From Aotearoamyces nothofagi (taxonomy: Eukaryota > Ascomycota > Leotiomycetes > Leotiales > Tympanidaceae), in the NCBI GenBank assembly GCA_015345905.1, contig JADDTR010000003.1:558001-622000 (forward strand): a stretch of 64,000 nt of DNA. The letters are read 5' to 3'. The translations under genes and the position numbers were made by a program. Positions 56,837 through 64,000 of this stretch are shown here, piece after piece; within the stretch, counting starts at the first letter, position 1, and each line of letters begins with the position of its first letter. The notes under the pieces were generated by a model, which made no database searches, had not been told where the DNA came from, and worked only from the letters and a program-made list of their open reading frames with translations.

Positions 56837-57816
56837 GTTGGAGGATGTTATGGTTCCCTGAGGTCGTTCAACCTATGCCCAAATGCTCCGAAACGAAACT
56901 TCCTATTCTAACATAATGTACTGCAATAACTGTGGTATTTGCTTCAAAAGTTGACCGTGGTCAGTAACCGTGTAACTGATAGGAAACCTTCTGCTGATGT
57001 TCCGAGTTAGCTGAGGTTTGGCGTCAATATTACTAAAGATGTTGATATGAGATTGGATTGGGACCTTGGAGGCGTCAAGTCCCGGCCGCTGGAAGGAAAA
57101 AGGTCGAGAAGGATTGTAATGTGTCGGTTGACGATACAGGAGGTGTCGAAGGAATCTGCCGTACTAATCCGTCGAGTCCAACAGTGACAGACCAGCTAGT
57201 CTTCGAAACTTTTACGTGCCGTAGGATCGTGGTTTCAACGTTGGATTTGAGCGTCAGTAACCTCGTCGTCTCCCTTCACTCTTCCGATCCGTGATCACGC
57301 CGGTAGTATGGGCAGGCTGGCTATCTGCTTTCGGACAGCTAGCTGCGATAGTCGCAGAGAAATAGACTGATATGTTTGGGGGGAAACGAGTGTTGAAAGC
57401 CGTTGTGTCACAGATAGAGCAGGAGTTGCGTCCTCTCCCGGAAACTGACTCGACTCGGCCGATATGCTGATCCTAGAAAGACCAAGAGGTTCCCGCGCAG
57501 CGAAATTGAGGACGTTGTCGCTAGTTGCGAACTGCGAATTGCTAATTGCTAGACCTGCTTGATTACGACCCGACATGCATGGCTAAGCTGGTGTACCTGG
57601 CTGGTGAGTGACCGTATGCCCCGTTGGATCAGCAGCGTTTGAATTGGAAGAAGCTCCCCGACTCCCGAGAGATATTGGGGATGGTCGCAGAGTGGGCCGC
57701 TTGTACCGAAGGATTGTAGTGGGAGGAGGATTCAGGGAGAGGAGGTGTACGGTGTACCACAGCACTGCACTGCACTACCGTGTAGGTCACCGGGAAGAAT
57801 CACGCTGTGAGCCTGT

Positions 57817-57841
57817 GGGCGCGGGCGCGGGCGCGGGCGGG
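57817..57841 (+). repeat. GGGCGC repeat with G-quadruplex potential
   Basis: Four G-triplets with three-base loops (GGGCGCGGGCGCGGGCGC followed by GGG). Confidence 0.85.
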
Positions 57842-58051
57842 CGGACGGACGCTCGTTCGCTCGCTCGACCTCGCACCAAAAAGGATCGCGTTTGCTGCGA
57901 ATGCAGGAGCGGGTCGCCCGTCCTTCGTCCCTCGTCCTTTGTCCTAATCGCGAGACCTGCCGGCCAGTGTGTGGAGGCAAAGGACAGCGAGGACAGCAAG
58001 GACAGCAACGATCAGCACTTGGGCATTGGAGACGGTACAGCCACGCTGCGT

Positions 58052-58078
58052 GCTCTGCTCTGCTCTGCTCTGCTCTGC
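58052..58078. repeat. CTCTG pentanucleotide microsatellite, second locus
   Basis: About five units of the same pentamer as at 32180-32215. Confidence 0.9.
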
Positions 58079-60989
58079 CTGGCAGACACCAGCTCTGCCA
58101 GTTGACAGCTGCAGAGAGGCACTGTAGCAGCTGTCTGCCCGGGCGGCAAAACAAAATGAGTCTTCGTGAAAGTGCCAGGCGCCCTGGAATCTGTGTGCCA
58201 GTGCCGGTGCCTGTGCCTGTGTCTGTCTGTGTCTGTCTGTGTCGACCCAGGACTCACGAGCAAGGTGGCAGGCGGGGCCAGGGGGCGAGGGGTCACCGCC
58301 AGGCACGCCAGCATGGCTAGTGCCGTTACAGATATGCCCAGTCGCAGCCCTTTGCCAGGCGCCGCCCCTGCTAGCGGCTGCTAGTCAGGGGTTCCGACCA
58401 AACACGTTCTGCCGGTGAATGCCTGAGCGTGCCTGAGCGTGCCTGAGCGTCGCGAAAAGGACAGGACGGGCGGGCTGCAGTGCGGGTAGGCTGCAATCCA
58501 TGGCCAACCTCTGTTCTCCCTGGCTGCCCGCCACGCCCGCCGGTCCTGCCCTGTCCTGCCCCGTCCTGCCCTCCCGTCCAGGACATCTGATGCGGGCGAG
58601 GATGCCTGGGCACCCAGGTCGAGCGAGGGCCGCGGGTCAGCGAACAGAGAGAGCCCAGTTGATTAAATCACCCGTCACTCTCAAACCTTGCAGCCACTGG
58701 CCGCCGACAACGCCTGTCCTGCCCTGTCCTGCCCTGTCCTGCCATGTCCTGTCTGGTCCGGGTGCACGCACGCGTCGGCATGGAGATTGGAGAGGGTGGG
58801 AACGAGAGGTACAGTACATCAGCAGATGGCGGTGCAGGAGACGGCGGCACTGTACATGGCGGCACAGTGCAAGTACAGTATTGCTACGGCCTGCAGAGTG
58901 GCATCGACGACTCGACGTCCGATGATGCTCTGTATCTACAGTATCTGCATGGCGGGAGCACTAGTTGGGGTGTACGTACAAAGAGCGTTATTGTGTTGTT
59001 CTCGACGTGCAGCGTGCAGCGCGCAGGGCGCAGGGCGAAGGACGCAGGACGCAGCAAGGTGCATACGTCCTCGCCGGGGCGGAGTGGCTGGCTGCGTGGC
59101 TGCACCTCTGGACTCGATGTCACGATACAGTGCCGGATGGACGAGCTCGACCTGTTTTCCCCCCTCTTCAGCTTGAACACAGCTTGAATACAGCGTGAAT
59201 ACAGCGTGAACGCCGGGTCAGCGCAACGTACCCGGATGCATTCTGGATATTGATGTACACAGTACAACAGCAGTACAGCCGCACAGGAGTAATACCAGGC
59301 TTGTGACGAGATCAATGCACTGGCTGCAATTCCTTCCTGCTTTGGCGCGAGAGCATTTCACTACGGGACTGCTGGACTACTACTGTACCGTAATGTAATG
59401 CTACGGATCAAGGATCGAGTTGAGCCGTCGACCCTCTTTATTGGCGGTGCGCCCCAGCGTCTGGCCGGCGCCTGGGCGAATAATCATGGGTGTTGAGCAA
59501 AGAACAGCCATGTCTCGCCAACGAATCCATACTGCCGTCAAAGAGTAAAATAAAACAAACAAAACAAAGCGCAAGGACGTGCAATGCATCATCTGTCGTC
59601 TTCCAATACAAAGGCAGGTTGGTTTGCGAAAGCATATATTACACAATTCTTATAGCGAACGCCGTTTTGTTTCAAACTGCGGAGTCGAAACCGGAAAAGT
59701 GGCCATGTTCGCAATACGTAAACGCCGAGGCACATCCTGGGCTCGCCATGTCTCAAAAAAGGAGTGTTCGCGATGCCAGAAGGTCGCTGCGGGATATTGT
59801 CACTCATGTATTTCATTCATCGTGCTCGTGTCTCACCATGGGCTAACCGCTTGGCCTGGGCAAGCTTGATGACCGAACCCTGAACCCTTCACATCACCAG
59901 AGTATCACAAGCTCGCGAGCCTCATATTCACAACCCAATGACGAATCTATGGCAGATGCACGCCCGGCTGTTCTTCCAGAGCACACGCGCCATGCCACTG
60001 TTGAAGCGCTCACTCCTGTAGTGGAGTGGGAAGAATCACTTGCTGTGGGTGGCGATCGCTCAGCGTGGTCGGATCGTCGAGTACTGGAATGCCTACTAGT
60101 CCCTCTCGTAGAAGAAAAATGGTTCGCCGCCGCAGCAGCAATGAAAATCCTGTATGAAGACGAACAGATCTTTCCATGCGTGATTCGTGCAGCCTGACGG
60201 TTCTGAGTGGCGGTGTAATGTTGATCGAAATGTTTCAACCGCAAATTCCATCGTGATGGGCACTATATGGCATCATCGCAAGCAGCACGAGATATTGCAT
60301 ATAGTGATGAGTCGGTTGTAGAACTCGAACCAATATATCTATCGCTGAGGCTTGTTTTACATTTAAAGCTTGCTAATATATAGCTTATACACACGCACTT
60401 TATAAAAGTTACGTCTACTGTATGAATCCCGTATCCAAGTTTGGGAGGGAGCCGGGCTGCTTCAACCGGCACCTGGCTGAGCAAGTCCGCACCGACAGCC
60501 CAGCACTCCGGACACAGCTCTGCGCAGTCCGGCCCACAGAAACCGGAACCAGATCTGGAGGTACAGTACCGTGCGATCTGAGTATGTCTCGGAAATACAA
60601 GACGGCGTGATCTATATCGCGGGAACCGCAGTTCGCGATCAGGGGCTCCGCAAGCCGTAGCCAAGCAGAGAGCAAAGCGGCCCTGCTCCGAAAGATGCCG
60701 GCCGGCTGGCTCTACGTGTGTACCAATTCGTGTCTCGAGGTGCCTCGCATATGAGGAGTCGGTTTGTCATCCGCCGGAGGTGCTGTACCGTATATAAGAA
60801 TCCGACTGCTGGGAAACACAGAGGTACAGTAGGTTCACTAGGGCGCTTGATACGGGGGTTTACTGGGATATCACTAGGGACGCTCTGGTCTAGCAGAAAG
60901 AGACAATACCCTGAATGCTGGTAGTCAAGCATTGCTGCTTGTATACAGTCAACGATGGCGAGAATCCTTGCCCTCTTGTTAGATAGAAC

Positions 60990-61460
60990 GCCTACGAGAT
61001 ATCGGTCAGACATCCCCCAAAGTATATTTGTGGAATCCTCCCCATGGATAGCCAGTTCTTCAGGCATCGGATCCAGAAACCTGTCAACTCCGTCTTTCCA
61101 GAACAAGTTTTGCGGATTGGCCTGCGGCGCTGTGGTGTACTCCCAATATGGTGGATACCACCCTGCAATCTCCCAATCGATAATTTCCAACGACCTCATC
61201 CCTCGTGTGCAAGGACGTTTAAGCTGCTCAGATCACCATAGGTGAAGACAGGAGCGGGCCAAGGCTTGTCCTGCCATGCTATACGCTTGCTAACGTCGTC
61301 AGGGCGGTCCGTGGCGGCCTCTAATCCTCCTTGCGGGTACTTGTAGAAGTCACGGGTGCTCTCGAAGGGACCAAACTGTATAGTAGACGCTTCCGGAATG
61401 TTCTTCAGAGGGCCGTATCCGACGCAAATCCTACCAGAGAGGAAAAGGGATACTGCCATG
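60990..61460 (-). pseudogene. Remnant of an APH/ChoK-family kinase-like gene
   Basis: Aminoglycoside phosphotransferase-like proteins are a large kinase-fold family in filamentous fungi, mostly of unknown substrate. The catalytic loop is recognisable in FTYGDLSSLNVLAHEG (usual HGDLSSLN, with Y in place of the His), followed in another frame by the metal-binding IIDWEIAGWYPPYWEY and NPQNLFWKDGVDRFLDPMPE. The frame changes near 61185-61205 in a way that fits one lost and one gained base about 15 nt apart. The N-terminal lobe is not recognisable, and the C-terminus diverges after DPMPEEL. An intron cannot explain the junction, since the two parts touch. Assembly error is the main alternative to decay. 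Confidence 0.7.
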
Positions 61461-62712
61461 ACGCAGGCGGAAACGCTTGAGAAGCTTGACTGAAGCCCAG
61501 GACGACGAAGAGGCAGAGGCGGGTATCGTTGACCAGCTTCGACTCTGCTGGTACGGTTGTAGAGGGCACTGGATTCTGATGACCGTTTTCATCTTCTGCA
61601 GCTTTCACACTCAACATAACGGAGATGATCCCTGGGCTGAGATATTCATGGTACAGGCAGGGGCTCTATCTCGTACAGCTCGGGGTTTTCAAGCTCGAAA
61701 GTCGACGGATTTTAAAGGGATGAATGAACATGCCTACCCTACCTTGGGATGCTCGTGTAATGGTGTAAGCCAGGTGGGCCGAGGGCTGATTGAACTTTGA
61801 CGGAAGTTCTATAACTCAAAGGCCTATAGGCGTCATCTATATCCTTCTGTATATAATTATATTCTCCAGATCGGTTTCGGAAATAACAGGTTATATATTT
61901 ATATATGTATATATATCCGAATAAATATCTGAATAAATTATCTCTGTATTGCCAAGGCACTGGTAAAACTCTAGTATAATATATATACTGTCTATTGAAC
62001 TATATATTTTTGTACGGAGAAAGGATTCTCGATATAATATTTCAAGAAACAATTTTTATATTATCTACCATCAAACTATAACCCATTTTTTTTTTTTTAC
62101 ATTACAGATGTATTAAAAAAAAAAACTGTCGGCTACTGTGTTAGAGAACTCACCATTCTTACCAGAATGCTGAAGTGCCGGATAATATTTGTAAGAGGCT
62201 ATTCGGTATATATACCCCACGTCCTTATAGACGCAGAGGCCTGTTAAGTGACGTAGGCTCAACGTCAGATTTGCTAATGCGGAGCACAGAAGCGGGAACG
62301 AGTGGCCGAAACCCCAAGCTCAAGCAACATCATCAGTTCAGTATTATACAACTTCGAACGGCATGCACGGAAAGTCCGGATGACAATCGGCAAATCCCTG
62401 CGCCGGATGGAATTTGGGTAGACTCGCGATAGAGGCATCGTCCAGTCAGAGTCCTATGCGTGTCCAGCTGCTATATTTCATCAGCCTGCAGCGTCTGGGA
62501 CTCCTCGCGCTCGCTCTTCGGCTCCTTATCAGCGTCCGGCTCTCCGATCACGTCACAAGATACTTGCATGCCTACGTGAACACCTCAACCCTTCCCCGGG
62601 TCCGATTAAGCCGAGTGCTGACTGTATATCATGCCCGTCATGGCAGCCATTATTGCGGCCAGAAACCTTACAACTGCTGCACTGCACTGCAAATCCGTCA
62701 AACTGCACAGCC
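61461..62712. other. AT-rich intergenic region upstream of the GH5 gene
   Basis: Contains a strongly AT-rich segment (61840-62140) with T13 at 62086-62098 and A11 at 62115-62125, an inverted pair with a 16-nt loop. The part next to the pseudogene may hold its unrecognisable 5' end. No other gene supported. Confidence 0.6.
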
Positions 62713-63981
62713 ATGCAGCCTCGTCCACGCCGCAGGATCTTGATCGTCCTCACGTTTTTGTTCGGCTGCGGCCTGGTAGCCTATTGTTACCGCCAGGAAG
62801 TCCAGCTGAATAAGCCTTGGACCCCAGATCCCGAGGCGCTTATATTTAGCAATCAGCCTCTAGCAGACTCCATCGACTCGTTCGCAAGCCCTCTGCTGAC
62901 CCATCCCCCGCTACACACCAAGGGTAAGCGTGTGCTTGCCTCGAATGACAAGAGATTCAAGCTGGCCTCCGTCAACTGGTACGGAGCCAGCGACGAATTG
63001 TTTATTCCTGGGGGGTTGGAGTTGCAGAACCGCTCAACAATAGCGGAAACGATCAGAAACCTGGGCTTCAATAGTGTACGCCTGCCTTATTCAGATGAGA
63101 TGGTTACCACGAACCCCGAGATCCCACCCTACTTACTTGCGGCTAACGCAGACCTCGTTGGACTGCGAGCCTTGGATATATATGAAGCCGTGGTGAATGC
63201 CCTCACAGAAGCAGGCTTAGCCGTTATAATCAACAACCATATTACACACGCAACCTGGTGTTGCAGTGCCGATCCTTGCGATGGCTTATGGTACAACCAC
63301 CATCTACCATCGGCGCTTTGCCGGATTCACCAGACGGAAGAAGACTGGCTGGACAACTGGGAAACGATCATGACACCACATATCAAGAACCCTCTTGTCA
63401 TAGGAGCAGATCTCCGAAATGAGGTGCGAGCACTTTGGGGGACTATAAGTTGGGATCACTGGGCATCTGCGGCAGAACGTGCGGGTAATAGACTGCTACG
63501 CCTGAACCCCAATTGGCTTATCGTAGTTGGAGGTATGGGATCGCAAAACTTCCTTGATGGTGTCAGGGAGCGACCAGTGGAGCTCAACATTCCGAACAAG
63601 GTCGTGTACTCTTCTCACGTTTATAGCTGGTCTGGCTGGGGTAGTACAGAAGGCCGATACTCTAGACGCACCTACGACTCGTTCGCAAGGTCTATGCGGG
63701 AGAACTGGGCATATTTGCTCGAGGAGAATATAGCACCCGTATGGGTAGGGGAGTTTGGCGGGCCACGCACCCCAAGTCTAGGAGAGGCACACTATTGGAG
63801 GAACCTTGTGATGTTCCTGAGAGAGGTGGACGCAGATTTTGCATATTGGGCGATAAATCCTAGGAAAGGTCATGATAACGAGGTTGAAACATACTCATTA
63901 GTAGAGGATGACTGGCAGACTCCTATTTTGGATTATAGGATGATGAATATGCAGAGGCTGATGCAGCCAAGACGGATGTAA
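62713..63981 (+). CDS. Glycoside hydrolase family 5 protein with N-terminal membrane anchor
   Basis: Beta-glycan hydrolase of the cellulase superfamily; the exact substrate is not readable. Intronless, 422 aa from Met 62713. The start is basic (MQPRPRRR) followed by a hydrophobic helix (ILIVLTFLFGCGLVAYCY), so it is either a type II membrane anchor or an uncleaved signal. The TIM barrel begins FKLASVNWYGASDE, with GFNSVRLPYSDEM. The acid/base glutamate is in GADLRNEVRA, the catalytic histidine region in VVYSSHVYSWSGW, and the nucleophile in APVWVGEFGGP. Length and motifs indicate an active enzyme. The frame opens 20 codons upstream, but that stretch is Cys/Asn-rich and lacks any signal. It stands next to an AT-rich region with a decayed gene, a typical setting for accessory genes. 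Confidence 0.9.
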   Translation: MQPRPRRRILIVLTFLFGCGLVAYCYRQEVQLNKPWTPDPEALIFSNQPLADSIDSFASPLLTHPPLHTKGKRVLASNDKRFKLASVNWYGASDELFIPGGLELQNRSTIAETIRNLGFNSVRLPYSDEMVTTNPEIPPYLLAANADLVGLRALDIYEAVVNALTEAGLAVIINNHITHATWCCSADPCDGLWYNHHLPSALCRIHQTEEDWLDNWETIMTPHIKNPLVIGADLRNEVRALWGTISWDHWASAAERAGNRLLRLNPNWLIVVGGMGSQNFLDGVRERPVELNIPNKVVYSSHVYSWSGWGSTEGRYSRRTYDSFARSMRENWAYLLEENIAPVWVGEFGGPRTPSLGEAHYWRNLVMFLREVDADFAYWAINPRKGHDNEVETYSLVEDDWQTPILDYRMMNMQRLMQPRRM

Positions 63982-64000
63982 TCATAGAATATGACATCTA

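Larger units (their letters stand above)
56837..60989. other. Third GC-rich repeat island and flanks
   Basis: No gene supported in 4.1 kb. From about 57600 to 59400 it is GC-rich with G-quadruplex repeats (57817-57841), CTCTG pentamers (58052-58078), TGTCTG repeats (58215-58245), a 10-bp unit GCCTGAGCGT three times (58421-58450), CCTGT pentamers (58715-58755), GCAGG-type repeats (59010-59055) and ACAGCTTGAAT/ACAGCGTGAA repeats (59168-59210). From 59400 on it is of ordinary composition; several frames of 65-118 codons show no domain. Confidence 0.65.

Noticed and set aside
60321-60331. B-box-like sequence (GGTTCGAGTTC on the minus strand) suggesting a tRNA
   Set aside because: No matching A box at the right distance and no acceptor-stem pairing could be found.

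Overview
This window is nuclear DNA of a filamentous ascomycete (Pezizomycotina). The genes carry short introns, mostly 45-60 bp with GT..AG ends, and nearly all encode conserved fungal housekeeping proteins. A Leotiomycete is plausible from the gene content, but the sequence alone does not prove the class. I rebuilt spliced models by eye; in each multi-exon model given with exon coordinates the exon lengths sum to a whole number of codons.

Layout, left to right: a six-exon DHA2 drug/H+ antiporter (131-2192, -); a WD40 protein (5013-7417, +); the purine enzyme ATIC/Ade17 (8438-10366, -); a synaptojanin-type phosphoinositide phosphatase (11353-15346, +); a Ubx5-type Cdc48 adaptor (16059-17780, +); a group III germinal centre kinase (18804-21059, +); a cytochrome P450 (21416-23235, -); an Old Yellow Enzyme (24196-25525, -); xanthine dehydrogenase (26360-31355, +); a Myb/SANT protein (35253-36059, +); 14-3-3 (37661-38671, -); the mitochondrial ATPase inhibitor IF1 (40113-40550, +); nucleoporin Nsp1 (40910-43119, -); a small Lsb1/2-like protein without SH3 (43522-43988, -); Cdc14 phosphatase (44839-47109, -); KEOPS subunit Pcc1 (47717-48106, +); a Pho4/NUC-1-type bHLH factor (48982-51068, -); a single-pass membrane protein (54536-56836, -); a decayed APH-family kinase (about 60990-61460, -); and a membrane-anchored GH5 glycosidase (62713-63981, +). 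They are independent genes rather than one pathway. Ade17 and xanthine dehydrogenase are both in purine metabolism, but are 16 kb apart.

Three GC-rich islands full of simple repeats interrupt this ordinary landscape: about 31.4-37.3 kb, 51.3-54.4 kb and 57.6-59.4 kb. They hold microsatellites, 11/22-bp, 38-bp and 49-bp tandem repeats, homopurine and homopyrimidine tracts of about 120 nt, and G-quadruplex motifs. The Myb gene lies inside the first island, and the last exon of xanthine dehydrogenase takes on its GC-rich codon usage. The middle island contains an assembly gap (166 N) flanked by 73 G and 22 C, which looks like a sequencing artefact.

I found no rRNA, tRNA, CRISPR array, intact transposon or virus-like element, and no clear new multi-gene system. 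The most useful leads are the islands and their effect on neighbouring genes, a dense cluster of GATA-factor sites before xanthine dehydrogenase, a GC-AG intron, a 31-nt exon encoding a kinase P-loop, and a possible second N-terminus for Cdc14.
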